A stretch of DNA of 64,000 bases from Pandoraea norimbergensis (GCF_001465545.3 NZ_CP013480.3:2418001-2482000); one strand, 5' to 3'. Counted from the stretch's first letter, positions 8,435 to 18,251 are shown. The notes: generated by a model not told the origin, from the letters alone. Program-made: numbers and translations.

Positions 8435-9961
8435 ATGGCAAGTGACCGTGCCGGCCGCCCGCTGTTGTCGAAGCACCCCGAGCTTTCTGCGCCGCAGGTG
8501 TATTTGTTTGCGTTCGCGCTGGGGTGTTCGACCGGTGTCGATTTCGTCGCCTCGTCGATGATGGGGATTGGCGGCACGCACATCCGGGGCGGCATACACG
8601 CGTCGCCGGAAGACTTTCTCTGGAGTCTGACCGCGTACGCGGCAGCCGCGACCGTCGCCAATCTGGTGCTCGGACGCATTGCACGCGACCTGAGCTATCG
8701 CGGCTTCACGCTGCTGGGGCTCATCATCGCGGCCATTGGCGCTGGCTTGTGTGCCGTCAGCAATACCCCAACCGAACTCGCGCTGGCGAAAGCCGTACAG
8801 GGGCTCGGTGCGGGTGGCCTGTTCTCCGCATCGCGCATCATCATCCAATTGGCCGCCGAGCGTGAAGAGCGCAAGCCGCTGTTCATGGGCTTCAATACGG
8901 GCGGTATCGGGCTTGCCGCGCTGGCGCCGTGGGTCACGTCGATGCTGATGCAGGATGTCAGCTGGCGCGTCATCTTCGTCGTGCAGGTGGTGCTTGCGCT
9001 GGCGACGCTGCTGCTCGTGGCGCTGACTTACCCGCGCAGGCTCGAAGCGTCGCTTGCGCCATGGCAGCTCGACGTGGGCGGCATGGACTGGGTCACCGTG
9101 GTGTTTCTCGGCGCGGGTGCGCTGGTTCTGCTGCATGGCCTCGGCGACTTGCGCTTCTACGAGATCCGCAGCTCACCGTCGGTGGCGCTCACGCCCATCA
9201 TCGGTTTGGCGCTCATTGGTTGCGTGTTTCTGCATCAACACCGCCATCCCGACCCGTGGCTCGATCCGAAGCGCCTGATCGGGCGGCGCTATCTGGTCGG
9301 TCTGGGCTTCTACGCGCTGTATTACTTCCTGAACGGGCTCTGGAACTACGTGCTGCCGACCACGTTGCAGACGGGGCTCGGCTTTACCTTTCAGTCGACC
9401 GGGACGGCGATTACGGTGGCCGGGCTTATCGGCTTTGCTGCCATGACGGCGTTCACCTATGGGAACCAGCATCTGGTCGGGCAGCGGCGTTGGATTGCGC
9501 TTGGCTATGTGATGTTTGCTGCGGCCGCGTGGCTGGCGTCGCAGCGCATGATGCCGGGTGTGTCGTTACCGCTCGTGCTCGAAGCGATGTTGCTGCAACA
9601 GATGACCACGCCGTTCATTCTGGCGCTGGTCGCGGGGCTTACGTATCGCGAGTTCACCGTCGACGATTTTGCCCACGCGTATCAGTTCAAAAACATCGTG
9701 CGGCAGATCGTGACGGCGGGCGGCACCGGTGTGGCGAGTCTCTGGTTGCAGTACGGCGAGGCGATGGCGCGCACCCAACTGGTCGGCAACATCACGCCGT
9801 TTTCTCTGCCCCCCGATACCGATGCGGCTGAGCTCGCACGGCTCTCGCAACTCATCGATCAGCAGGCGTTGCTGCTCGCGGCGAGCAACCTGTTTGCGCT
9901 GCTCGCTTTCGTCTGTGCGGGCGTCGCCATCATCGCTGTGGTGCAGCGCGCGTTGCGCTGA
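8435..9961 (+). CDS. MFS transporter, DHA2-like (about 14 membrane helices)
   Basis: Inner-membrane proton-driven transporter of 508 residues, with hydrophobic segments spread from about 25 to 500, the count and length of the 14-helix drug:H+ antiporter-2 group. Motif-A-like stretches follow helix 2 (GRIARDLSYRG). I chose ATG 8435 because of the ribosome binding site CAGGAGC (8424-8430). The frame is open far to the left, but that part is antisense to the flavoprotein gene. The substrate is unknown. No membrane-fusion partner is encoded nearby, so it probably exports into the periplasm alone. Confidence 0.88.
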   Translation: MASDRAGRPLLSKHPELSAPQVYLFAFALGCSTGVDFVASSMMGIGGTHIRGGIHASPEDFLWSLTAYAAAATVANLVLGRIARDLSYRGFTLLGLIIAAIGAGLCAVSNTPTELALAKAVQGLGAGGLFSASRIIIQLAAEREERKPLFMGFNTGGIGLAALAPWVTSMLMQDVSWRVIFVVQVVLALATLLLVALTYPRRLEASLAPWQLDVGGMDWVTVVFLGAGALVLLHGLGDLRFYEIRSSPSVALTPIIGLALIGCVFLHQHRHPDPWLDPKRLIGRRYLVGLGFYALYYFLNGLWNYVLPTTLQTGLGFTFQSTGTAITVAGLIGFAAMTAFTYGNQHLVGQRRWIALGYVMFAAAAWLASQRMMPGVSLPLVLEAMLLQQMTTPFILALVAGLTYREFTVDDFAHAYQFKNIVRQIVTAGGTGVASLWLQYGEAMARTQLVGNITPFSLPPDTDAAELARLSQLIDQQALLLAASNLFALLAFVCAGVAIIAVVQRALR

Positions 9962-10142
9962 AATCACGTCAATTTGCTGCGCTGCACAGCAAAACGTTAC
10001 AACAGGTGAAACCCCCGTCAATCAAGGCCAGAGCCCGTATTCATGCGGGTTCCGAAGCGATGCCGGGGTCCTTTTACGTGTCCGCAAATTGAGGAGTAGA
10101 GTGGGTTTCGTCGCACACATTGCCGCCGACGAAGGAGACACC

Positions 10143-11393
10143 ATGGCCTGGACGAGTCAACAGAAGCATGTGGTAACGGCAAGCTATTTGGGGTGGACGC
10201 TCGACGCGTTCGATTTCTTTTTGATGGTGTTCGTGTTGAAGGACATCGCGAAGGAGTTCAACACCGAACTGGGCAGTGTGGCGTTTGCGCTGCTGCTGAC
10301 ATTGGCGATGCGCCCGGTGGGAGCACTGATCTTCGGACGGCTGGGTGACCGGTTCGGCCGACGTCCGGCGATGATGGCGAGCGTCTTGTTGTATGCGTTG
10401 CTGGAGCTGGCCTCGGGGTTCGCGCCAAGTCTCACCGTACTGCTGATACTGCGCGCGCTCTTCGGTATCGCGATGGGCGGCGAGTGGGGCGTGGGGGCGG
10501 CGCTCACGATGGAGAGTGTGCCGACGCATTCACGCGGCATTGTGTCCGGGTTGTTGCAGGCAGGGTATCCGAGCGGCTATCTGCTCGCGTCCGTCGTCTA
10601 CGGCTTGTTCTACGAGAGCATTGGTTGGCGCGGCATGTTCTTTGTCGGTGTGCTGCCGGCGCTGCTGGTGTTCTACATCCGGCGGCATGTCCCCGAGTCG
10701 CCTGCATGGCAGAAGGGCACGACGCAAGCGGCGACGCCACGCGCGAACCTGCTTCAGGTGTTGGCGAGAGACTGGAAGCTGGCGTTGTACGCCATCGTGC
10801 TGATGACGGCGTTCAACTTCTTCTCGCATGGCACGCAGGATCTGTATCCGACCTTCCTGCAAGTGCAGCACAAGTTCTTGCCGCACACGGTGAGCTGGAT
10901 CGCCATCACGTACAACATCGGCGCGATTATCGGCGGGCTCTTTTTCGGGGCGATTTCGGAGAAGATCGGGCGGCGGCGTGCCATCGTGATTGCGGCACTC
11001 ATTGCGCTGCCGGTGTTGCCGTTGTGGGCGTTTTCCAGCGGTGCGGTGTTGCTTGCCGTCGGCGCGTTCCTGATGCAGATTTCGGTGCAGGGCGCATGGG
11101 GGGTGATTCCGGCGCACTTGAACGAACTGTCGCCTGACGAGATTCGCGCGACGTTCCCGGGGCTGGTGTATCAGTTGGGGAATCTGTTTGCGTCGGTGAA
11201 CGCCAATTTGCAGACCACCATTGCGAAAGCGCATGACGGCAACTTCGGTCTGGCAATGGCAATTGTCGCGGGGACGGTGGCGGTGGTGATTGCCGTGATG
11301 ATTGGTTTTGGCCGAGAGCGCCGTGGCGTGGTGCTGACAACGACGGCCGAAGCGCCAGCGGACGGCTTGCCGCCGGGAGCGGCGGTGCGGTAG
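10143..11393 (+). CDS. MFS transporter of the sialate/lactate:H+ symporter type
   Basis: 416 residues, 12 predicted membrane helices. The family features are clear: WTLDAFDFF in helix 1 (the conserved Asp motif of SHS/NanT-type carriers), GRLGDRFGRRPAM after helix 2, and GGEWGVGAA in helix 4. Members import monocarboxylates such as lactate or sialic acid with protons. The start at 10143 has AAGGAG 6 bases upstream. Upstream, a 180-base spacer separates it from another MFS gene. The 13-bp hairpin at 11414-11443 lies between it and the convergent tetR gene. The exact substrate is not readable. Confidence 0.88.
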   Translation: MAWTSQQKHVVTASYLGWTLDAFDFFLMVFVLKDIAKEFNTELGSVAFALLLTLAMRPVGALIFGRLGDRFGRRPAMMASVLLYALLELASGFAPSLTVLLILRALFGIAMGGEWGVGAALTMESVPTHSRGIVSGLLQAGYPSGYLLASVVYGLFYESIGWRGMFFVGVLPALLVFYIRRHVPESPAWQKGTTQAATPRANLLQVLARDWKLALYAIVLMTAFNFFSHGTQDLYPTFLQVQHKFLPHTVSWIAITYNIGAIIGGLFFGAISEKIGRRRAIVIAALIALPVLPLWAFSSGAVLLAVGAFLMQISVQGAWGVIPAHLNELSPDEIRATFPGLVYQLGNLFASVNANLQTTIAKAHDGNFGLAMAIVAGTVAVVIAVMIGFGRERRGVVLTTTAEAPADGLPPGAAVR

Positions 11394-11413
11394 TGCGTTA
11401 TTCAGTGAGAACC

Positions 11414-11443
11414 GTCAGCCGATGCCAGTTGGCGTCGGCTGAC
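11414..11443. terminator. Hairpin between convergent genes, possible bidirectional terminator
   Basis: 13-bp arms with one mismatch (11414-11426 and 11431-11443) and a 4-nt loop, in the 54-base gap between the MFS stop and the tetR stop. There is no clear T tract on either side, so efficiency is doubtful. Confidence 0.5.
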
Positions 11444-11447
11444 CGGA

Positions 11448-12110
11448 TCACGCCTTTGACGGCGTGGCAGCATTCGGCGTCGCAAAGAACAACATTTCCA
11501 CCTGATTGATCAGCGCCGGGCCAAAGGCATCGCCGCCCACTTGCGGCGCGATCAGTTGCATCAGCACGGGCGAGCCGGGCGGCGGATGCAGCGCGTGCAC
11601 TAGCAGGCAGAAGTACATGGCCGGATGCTCGGCGCGCACCACACCGGCTTCCATCCCCTGCACGATCAGCGGTTCCATGCAGTCGTAGACCGGCATCACC
11701 AACTGGCGGTGCAGCGTCGCGCCGCGCTCGCCAGTTTCCGCCGCGTGCTGCGCAATGAACTGCTTGTGCTCGGGATGGCGAATCGCATGCGCGGCAACGA
11801 TGGCAATCGCTTCCTTCAGCCGGTCGGTGACCGGGCGGGATGTGTCGAGCGAGAGCGCGCGCATCTGTTCGGCCGGCTCGGTGAGCGCAGCCTCGAGCGT
11901 ATCGACGCACGCGCGCCATAACTGTTCCTTCGAACCGAAATGCACGCGCACGAGGCTGGCGTCGACCTTCGCCGCCCGGGCAATCCCGCGCAGGTTCGCG
12001 CCATCGTAGCCAAGCTGCGCGAAAGCCTCGATGGCAGCAGCGAGCAGCGCCGCGCGGCCATCGGGCAGGTGTTTGGGGCGTCGGCCCCGCGTAATGGGTG
12101 TGGCAGTCAT
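11448..12110 (-). CDS. TetR/AcrR-family repressor, last gene of the RND operon
   Basis: 220 residues. The N-terminal helix-turn-helix is typical (AIEAFAQLGYDGANLRGIARAAKVDASLVRVHFGSKE region, about 27-62), followed by a helical ligand domain. Its ATG overlaps the stop of the outer-membrane gene by 4 bases (12107-12110), so it is co-translated with the pump it probably controls. Most efflux TetR genes sit divergently at the front of the operon; here it is at the end, so repressor level should follow pump level. A possible operator is the inverted repeat at 18328-18346. The inducer is unknown. Confidence 0.92.
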   Translation of the reverse strand: MTATPITRGRRPKHLPDGRAALLAAAIEAFAQLGYDGANLRGIARAAKVDASLVRVHFGSKEQLWRACVDTLEAALTEPAEQMRALSLDTSRPVTDRLKEAIAIVAAHAIRHPEHKQFIAQHAAETGERGATLHRQLVMPVYDCMEPLIVQGMEAGVVRAEHPAMYFCLLVHALHPPPGSPVLMQLIAPQVGGDAFGPALINQVEMLFFATPNAATPSKA

Positions 12111-13705
12111 CGTCTCGCAACGTCTTGCGACGTGCGTGCCTGTCCCTCGGCTTCTCCCACCGCGCCAGCCTTCGCCCCATTCACCGGTGCCGGTGAGGTT
12201 GGGGTTTTGGCAGCGTCGCCCGTTGGCTCGGGCGGCACGCCCATCGCATAAAACAGGAGCGCAGTATCCGACAAACGCGCGCCGGTTGCACGCACTGTCG
12301 TCATATAGGCGTTCCAGTACTGCTGCTCGCGGCCCCGCGCCGCCGACGTGGGCAACGCACCAAGCCTCACGCGCGCGACCGTGTCGCGGTACACCTGCTC
12401 GGCCGCAGCGCTCGCATTATCCGCATGCCGCAGCGACGTGTTGTCCGCGTCGAGCGAGGCGAGGGTGTCGGCCACGTTCTTGAACGCGGTGAGCACTGTC
12501 TGCTTGTACTGATCGACGGCGGCCTCATACGTGGCTTGTGCCGCGCGCCGCTGGGCGAGCAGGGCCCCGCCGTGGAAAATCGGCTGCGAGATCGACGCGG
12601 CAATGCTCCACAGCGAACCGGCATTCGACATCACCGTCGGCCAGTTGAAGCCGCCTTTGCCCATCGACGCCGTGAGCGACAGGCTCGGGAACATCTGGGC
12701 CGTCGCCACGCCAACCTCGGCCGATGCGGCCTTGAGCGCCATTTCCGCCGCCTGAATGTCCGGACGCGTTTGCAGCAATGTCGACGGCACGGCGACCGGC
12801 ACCGATTGCGGCACACGCAACTCCCCTAACGGCAAGTCATCGGGTGCCTGATCGGGCGTGCGGCCCAGCAGCACGGCCAGCGCGTGACGGGTAGATTGCC
12901 ACTGCGCTCGCAAACCCGGCAGCGAGGCGGCAAGCGACTCGGCATTCTGGGCGGACGACAACGCGTCGGAGCGCGATACGGCACCGAGGACTTCGCGGCG
13001 CGCCATTTCGTTGGCATCGGCCTGTGCAAGATCGACCAGCCGCTCCGTGGCCTTGACCTGCGCACCGAGCACCGATGCGCTGATGGTCCCGGCAACGATA
13101 TTGGCCGCCAAGGCTTGGCGCGACGCTTCCAACTGGAATGCCTGCTGATCGACTTGCGCCGCCAGCGACGCATTGGCAAAGCGCGACGCGCCGAAGAAGT
13201 CGAACGTGTAGCGCGCCTGAATCTGACCCACGAACATGTTGTACAGCGCCGTGGGCGGCCCGAACGTCGGGATGCCGAGATTGCGCTCGCGCGCCGCTTC
13301 GCCACCGATGTCGATCGACGGGAACAGCGACGAGCCGATCTGCGCCTTCAACTGCTCGCGCGCGGCTTGCAATGCATGATCGGCAGCCGACAGATTCGGG
13401 CTGTTGCGCAAGCCTTCCTCCACCAGCGCATTGAGCTTGTCCGAACGGTAGGCTTGCCACCACGCTTTGACCGGCGCCGCCCCAACGTCGAACTGCTGTG
13501 ACGTACCCTGCGCCGTTTCCGTTCGCTCAGGCAAGGCGTTGGTGCCGTAATGGGCAGGCGAGGGCATGACGGGCGGCTTGTCGCTTGGTGCGAACGAGCA
13601 TGCACCGAGCCACAAGGGGAGCAGGGCGGCGAGTGGTGCATATCGGCGCACAGCGGGTTTCGCGGCTGGGCGCAAGGCGAATCGCAAAGTGAAGCGCGGG
13701 GTCAT
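12107..13705 (-). CDS. RND efflux outer-membrane lipoprotein, NodT/OprM type
   Basis: 532-residue TolC-like channel that joins the pump to the outside. It has an Arg-rich N-terminus, a hydrophobic signal and lipobox LGAC with the acylated Cys at 36. Two OEP repeats with long coiled-coil helices follow (about 80-270 and 290-480). The C-terminal 40 residues are Ala/Pro/Lys-rich linker sequence. It overlaps both neighbours by 4 bases (13702-13705 and 12107-12110), so the four genes are made from one transcript. It is normal in length for the family. Confidence 0.94.
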   Translation of the reverse strand: MTPRFTLRFALRPAAKPAVRRYAPLAALLPLWLGACSFAPSDKPPVMPSPAHYGTNALPERTETAQGTSQQFDVGAAPVKAWWQAYRSDKLNALVEEGLRNSPNLSAADHALQAAREQLKAQIGSSLFPSIDIGGEAARERNLGIPTFGPPTALYNMFVGQIQARYTFDFFGASRFANASLAAQVDQQAFQLEASRQALAANIVAGTISASVLGAQVKATERLVDLAQADANEMARREVLGAVSRSDALSSAQNAESLAASLPGLRAQWQSTRHALAVLLGRTPDQAPDDLPLGELRVPQSVPVAVPSTLLQTRPDIQAAEMALKAASAEVGVATAQMFPSLSLTASMGKGGFNWPTVMSNAGSLWSIAASISQPIFHGGALLAQRRAAQATYEAAVDQYKQTVLTAFKNVADTLASLDADNTSLRHADNASAAAEQVYRDTVARVRLGALPTSAARGREQQYWNAYMTTVRATGARLSDTALLFYAMGVPPEPTGDAAKTPTSPAPVNGAKAGAVGEAEGQARTSQDVARR

Positions 13706-16700
13706 GAGCGGTCTCCTTGCGGAATGCCGTTGTCGTGCGCACTGGCGGGCGGATTAACGGGGCCATCGGGGCCATCGGGGCCATCCGGGCCATCCGGGCC
13801 ACTCGAACCGGTCGGCGCATGCGAGGCACGTTCGTCATGTCGCACGCGGAACGCCGTGGCATACAACGCGGGCAGGAAAAACACGGTCAGCACGGTGGCG
13901 CTGGTGATACCGCCCATCAGCGCGGTTGCCATCGGACCGAAGAAGTTGCTGCGCAACAGCGGGATGAGGGCGAGCACCGCGGCCGCAGCGGTCAGCGTGA
14001 TCGGCCGGAAGCGTCGTACCGTCGCGCTGACGATGGCGTCAAAACGCGGGTGTCCGGCCGCCACGTCCTGCTCGATCTGATCGACCAGAATCACCGAGTT
14101 GCGCATGATGATGCCGAACATGGCAATCACACCGAGCATGGCGACAAACCCGAATGGCTTGCCGAACAGCAGCAGCGTAGCGACCACGCCGATCATGCCG
14201 AGCGGCGCGGTGAGCACCACCAGCATGGTACGGGCGAAGCTCTGAAGCTGAATCATCAGCAGCGTGAGCACGACGATGATCATGATTGGCATCTGCGCCA
14301 TGATCGACGACTGCCCCTTGCCCGACTCTTCCACCGAGCCGCCGATTTCGATGCGATATCCGACCGGCAGAGCCTTGCGAATATCGCCGAGCTTCTTGTA
14401 GACAGCCTCGGTCACATCGATCCCTTGCTTGCCTGCGCGCACGTCCGAGCGCACGGTAATCGTCGGCTGACGGTCGCGTTCCCAGATCACACCGTATTCC
14501 AGATCGTCGACCACATGGCCGAGCGTCGCCAGCGGCACCGGACCGTTCGGCGTCGGCATCGCCATCGTGGCGAGCTTGGCCGGGTCCATGCGTTCGGTCT
14601 TCGGCGCGCGCAGCGTGATTGCGATCAGCTTGTCGCGCTCGCGGTACTGGCTCATGTCGTAGCCCGTGAGCGTCATGGCGATGAAGTTCGCGATGTCCGA
14701 CGAACTCACGCCCAGCGCGCGTGCCTTCTGCTGATCGACTTCGAAGCGCACCGAGCGTTGCGACGGCTCGTCCCAGTCGAATTGCACATCGACGGTGTCG
14801 CCGTTGGCACGCATGACGTCCGCCACCTGCTCGGAGATCTTGCGCACGGTGCCGATGTCGTCGCCGCTCACACGGAACTGCACCGGAAAGCCGACCGGCG
14901 GCCCGTTTTCGAGACGCGAGAGGCGGGTGCGAACACCCGGCATCGCTTCCCGCAGTTTGGGTTCGAGCCACTGCGCCAAGGCTTCACGGTCTTCTACTGA
15001 CTTGGCCGTGACGACCAGTTGCGCGAAGTTGGGCGTGGGCAGTTGCTGATCGAGCGGCAGGTAGAAGCGTGGCGCACCGGTGCCGACAAAGCTGACCGTG
15101 TGATCGATTTCCTTGCGGCCTTCGAGCAGTTTTTCGAGGCGTTCGGTTTCGCGCAGCGTGGCCTGATACGACGCGCCTTCCTGCAAGCGCAGGTCGACCA
15201 TCAACTCGGGCCGGTCCGAACTCGGGAAGAACTGCTGCGGAATCAGCGAGAAGCCCGCCATCGCGATCAGGAACAGCACGACGGTGATCACCAGTACGAC
15301 GATTTTTCGCTCGATACACCACGTCAGCCAGCCGCGCAGGCGGTTGTAGAACTTGGTGTCGTAGACCTCATGCTCGTGATCGTCGCCGTGATGGGCCTCG
15401 CGCTTGCGCTCGGGCAACAGCTTGTAGCCGAGCAGCGGAATCAGCACCACGGCCGCGAGCCACGACGCCAGCAGCGCAATGGCCGAGACCTCAAAGATCG
15501 AGCGCGTGTACTCACCGGTGCTCGACTTCGCCAGCGCGATCGGCAGGAAGCCCGCCACGGTCACGAGCGTGCCGGTGAGCATCGGGAACGCGGTGCTGGT
15601 GTAGGCAAACGCAGCGGCGCGTTTGCGATTCCAGCCCTGCGAGAGCTTCACGGCCATCATTTCGACCGCAATAATGGCGTCGTCGACCAGCAGGCCCAGC
15701 GCCAGAATCAGCGTGCCGAGCGACACCTTGTGCAGGCCGATGTCGAAGATGTACATGAACAGCGACGTGACGGCGAGCACGACCGGAATCGAAATCACCA
15801 CCACCATACCGGTGCGGAATCCCAGCGACAGCAGACTCACAACCAGCACGATGGCCACCGCTTCGGCCACGGCTTCGAGGAAGTCGTCGACCGAGTGCGA
15901 CACCGATTGCGACATGCTTGCTACTTCGGTGAGCTTGAGCCCGGCGGGCAACTGCGCCCGCAGATCGGTCATGGTGCTGGCCAGCGCTTTGCCAAGGTGA
16001 ACGACGTCCTGTCCCTTCTGCATGGTGATGCCGATGCCGAGCACGGGCTTGCCCGCGAAGCGCATTTCCGTGACCGGCGGGTCGACGTAACCGCGCTTGA
16101 TCGTGGCAATGTCGCCAAGCCGGAACGTCCGGTTGTTCACGCGGATCAGCGTGTCGGCAAGCGCCTGCACGTCACGGAACTGGCCGCTCGGGCGCACGAC
16201 AACGCGATCGTTGGGGGCTTCGATGGTGCCAGCAGGCGATACGGCGTTCTGGCCGTTGACCGCTTCGGCAATCTGATTCGGCGAGATGCCGAGGCGGGTG
16301 AGTTGAGTGTTGCTGATTTCGACATAAATGCGCTGGTCCTGATCACCGAAGTAATCGACCTTGGCAACACCGGGCACGCGTAGCAGCACGGTGCGCAGCG
16401 CGTCGGCGTAGTCGCGCAACTGGGCAGGGCCGAAGCCATCGCCTTCGAGCGTGAAGATGTGGGTGTAGACGTCGCCGAACTCGTCGTTGAAGAACGGCCC
16501 CTGCACGCCGGCCGGCAACGTGTAGGCAATGTCGCCGACCTTTTTGCGAACCTGATACCACTCCTCCGGCACTTCGCTGGCGGGTGCCGAGTCCTTCATC
16601 GAGAAGAACAGCAACGACTCGCCGGGGCGCGAATAGCTGCGCTGGAAGTCGATCGACGGCATTTCCTGCAACTTGCGCGCGATGCGGTCGGTGACCTGTT

Positions 16701-16974
16701 CCTGCACCTGTTTGGCGGTGGCGCCCGGCCAGAACGTGCGGATCACCATCACACGGAAGGTGAATGGCGGGTCTTCGGACTGCGCGAGACGCGAGTACGC
16801 AAGAATGCCGAAGATCGTCGCCATCGCGATGAGAAACACCACGAGCGCGCGGTGACGCAGCGCCCACGCCGAAAGGTTGAAGCTCCCTTCTTCGTGACGG
16901 AAATCGTGTGGCTCGGCGGGCGGTGGCGTGTCTGGCGTCTGGGGCACGGGTGGCTTCCCGTCCTGCGCGCTCAT
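13702..16974 (-). CDS. RND multidrug efflux pump permease (HAE1 type)
   Basis: 1090-residue inner-membrane proton/drug antiporter. It has the AcrB layout: helix 1 at about 41-62, two large periplasmic loops, and helices 2-6 and 8-12. The proton-relay aspartates are at D431 and D432 (LGLLVDDAI). The opening (SAWALRHRALV, then QSEDPPFTF and YSRPGESLLFF) resembles TriC-like pumps more than AcrB. N- and C-terminal ends carry unusual Pro-rich tails. The C-terminal tail has four to five Gly-Pro-Asp triplets coded by a 9-bp tandem repeat. It overlaps the fusion-protein gene (16971-16974) and the outer-membrane gene by 4 bases each. Substrates cannot be deduced. Confidence 0.96.
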   Translation of the reverse strand: MSAQDGKPPVPQTPDTPPPAEPHDFRHEEGSFNLSAWALRHRALVVFLIAMATIFGILAYSRLAQSEDPPFTFRVMVIRTFWPGATAKQVQEQVTDRIARKLQEMPSIDFQRSYSRPGESLLFFSMKDSAPASEVPEEWYQVRKKVGDIAYTLPAGVQGPFFNDEFGDVYTHIFTLEGDGFGPAQLRDYADALRTVLLRVPGVAKVDYFGDQDQRIYVEISNTQLTRLGISPNQIAEAVNGQNAVSPAGTIEAPNDRVVVRPSGQFRDVQALADTLIRVNNRTFRLGDIATIKRGYVDPPVTEMRFAGKPVLGIGITMQKGQDVVHLGKALASTMTDLRAQLPAGLKLTEVASMSQSVSHSVDDFLEAVAEAVAIVLVVSLLSLGFRTGMVVVISIPVVLAVTSLFMYIFDIGLHKVSLGTLILALGLLVDDAIIAVEMMAVKLSQGWNRKRAAAFAYTSTAFPMLTGTLVTVAGFLPIALAKSSTGEYTRSIFEVSAIALLASWLAAVVLIPLLGYKLLPERKREAHHGDDHEHEVYDTKFYNRLRGWLTWCIERKIVVLVITVVLFLIAMAGFSLIPQQFFPSSDRPELMVDLRLQEGASYQATLRETERLEKLLEGRKEIDHTVSFVGTGAPRFYLPLDQQLPTPNFAQLVVTAKSVEDREALAQWLEPKLREAMPGVRTRLSRLENGPPVGFPVQFRVSGDDIGTVRKISEQVADVMRANGDTVDVQFDWDEPSQRSVRFEVDQQKARALGVSSSDIANFIAMTLTGYDMSQYRERDKLIAITLRAPKTERMDPAKLATMAMPTPNGPVPLATLGHVVDDLEYGVIWERDRQPTITVRSDVRAGKQGIDVTEAVYKKLGDIRKALPVGYRIEIGGSVEESGKGQSSIMAQMPIMIIVVLTLLMIQLQSFARTMLVVLTAPLGMIGVVATLLLFGKPFGFVAMLGVIAMFGIIMRNSVILVDQIEQDVAAGHPRFDAIVSATVRRFRPITLTAAAAVLALIPLLRSNFFGPMATALMGGITSATVLTVFFLPALYATAFRVRHDERASHAPTGSSGPDGPDGPDGPDGPVNPPASAHDNGIPQGDRS
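13759..13802. repeat. 9-bp tandem repeat coding a Gly-Pro-Asp tail in the pump gene
   Basis: About five copies of GGGGCCATC / CGGGCCATC, in frame, coding repeated Gly-Pro-Asp on the minus strand near the C-terminus of the RND permease. Because the unit is a multiple of 3, copy-number change would not break the frame. Confidence 0.9.
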
Positions 16975-18236
16975 GACGCGAAGTCCTCAGGGTGCAGCGG
17001 TGCCACCACGCGAACCTTTTCGCCCGCGGTCACGGTATGCACGCCTTGCCAGACGATGCGCTCGCCCGGCTGGATGCCACCGGCCACTGTCACCGTGCGC
17101 TCGCCGTAGCGGGCGACCTTCACGCGACGCAGCACCAGCGTGTCGTCCTGCTTGACCACCCAGACGGCGGGCAGATTGCCATCGTGGAAGAGGGCAGTGG
17201 ACGGTAACGTGATCGCCGGTCCTGCGGGGATGGCGGCGGTGGCAGCGGTGGTGGTGTCGGCACCACCGCCCGCAGCGGCACCGCTGGCCGTGGACGGCGC
17301 GGCAGCCGTCGGTGCAGACGCCGACATGGCAGCGGCGGCAGGTGCCGCGACGCTACCCGGCAGCGGCTGGGCAAAGGCGACATTCGCCGTCATGCCGAGC
17401 TTCACATCGGGGCCGGGGGAAAGCAGCGAGAGTTTGGCGCGATACGTGCGGCTTTGCGGGTCGGCTGCCGGGGCGACTTCGCGCACCCGGGCCTGCCACG
17501 TCTTGCCCGGCATGGCCGGCAGCGAGACGGTCGCCATCTGGCCGATGCGGAATGCGCCGAGCGCGACCTCGGGCACGTCGGCAATCACGTCGACGTCGCC
17601 CGTCCACGCGAGTTGATAGACCGGTTGGCCGGCGCTGACGTTTTGTCCGGTGTCGGCCTGCTCGGCGGTGATCACGCCGTCGCGGTCGGCCTTGAGGTTG
17701 CCGTAACTCAACTGGTCACCGGCCAACGCGGCCTGCTGGGTTGCCTGATTACGCTGCGCGAGTGCGCTCGCGTAAGCGTTTTCCGACTGTTCCAACTGGG
17801 CGGGGGCAATCAGGCTTTCTTTTGCTTGCGCGCGATCACGCGTGACGGTCTGCGTCGCATAGTCGAGCTGATGCTGGGCGGCGTCGAGCTGAGCCCGTGC
17901 GCTGGCGGCGTTCTTCGACAGATCCGCCGGGTCGAGACGCGCGACGACCTGACCGGCCTTCACCGCATCACCGAGCCGTACCGAGCGGTCAATGATCTTG
18001 CCGGCCACGCGAAACGACAGCGGCGTGGCGTAACGGGCTTCGATCTGGGCGGGGAGTGACGCAATGGGCGTCTGTTCAGCGGTTTTCGCTGCCATCGCGA
18101 CCACCGGACGCGGTGGTGGCTCGGGCGGCGCCTTGCGCGAGCAGGCGGCCAGCGCGGCGACGGCAATGGCCGTGGTGGTGAGCGCCAGGGCAAACCGGCG
18201 GCGACGAGAAGCGTTGGCAGGCAGAGAAGGCAACAT
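16971..18236 (-). CDS. RND efflux periplasmic adaptor (membrane fusion) lipoprotein
   Basis: HlyD/AcrA-like adaptor linking pump and outer-membrane channel. It has an Arg-rich n-region, hydrophobic core and lipobox LAAC with Cys near residue 32. A biotinyl-lipoyl-like half (VRLGDAVKAGQVVARLDP), an alpha-hairpin with coiled coil (about 100-170), a second lipoyl half, and a beta-barrel domain follow. An Ala/Thr/Gly-rich insert of about 45 residues lies between the barrel and the membrane-proximal domain, longer than usual. The ATG at 18236 is preferred over an in-frame GTG at 18251; neither has a strong ribosome binding site. First gene of the four-gene efflux operon. Confidence 0.92.
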   Translation of the reverse strand: MLPSLPANASRRRRFALALTTTAIAVAALAACSRKAPPEPPPRPVVAMAAKTAEQTPIASLPAQIEARYATPLSFRVAGKIIDRSVRLGDAVKAGQVVARLDPADLSKNAASARAQLDAAQHQLDYATQTVTRDRAQAKESLIAPAQLEQSENAYASALAQRNQATQQAALAGDQLSYGNLKADRDGVITAEQADTGQNVSAGQPVYQLAWTGDVDVIADVPEVALGAFRIGQMATVSLPAMPGKTWQARVREVAPAADPQSRTYRAKLSLLSPGPDVKLGMTANVAFAQPLPGSVAAPAAAAMSASAPTAAAPSTASGAAAGGGADTTTAATAAIPAGPAITLPSTALFHDGNLPAVWVVKQDDTLVLRRVKVARYGERTVTVAGGIQPGERIVWQGVHTVTAGEKVRVVAPLHPEDFAS

Positions 18237-18251
18237 GCGCGCGTAACTCAC

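Noticed and set aside
13759..13802. CRISPR or mobile-element repeat
   Set aside because: It is an in-frame coding repeat with a 9-bp unit and no spacers.
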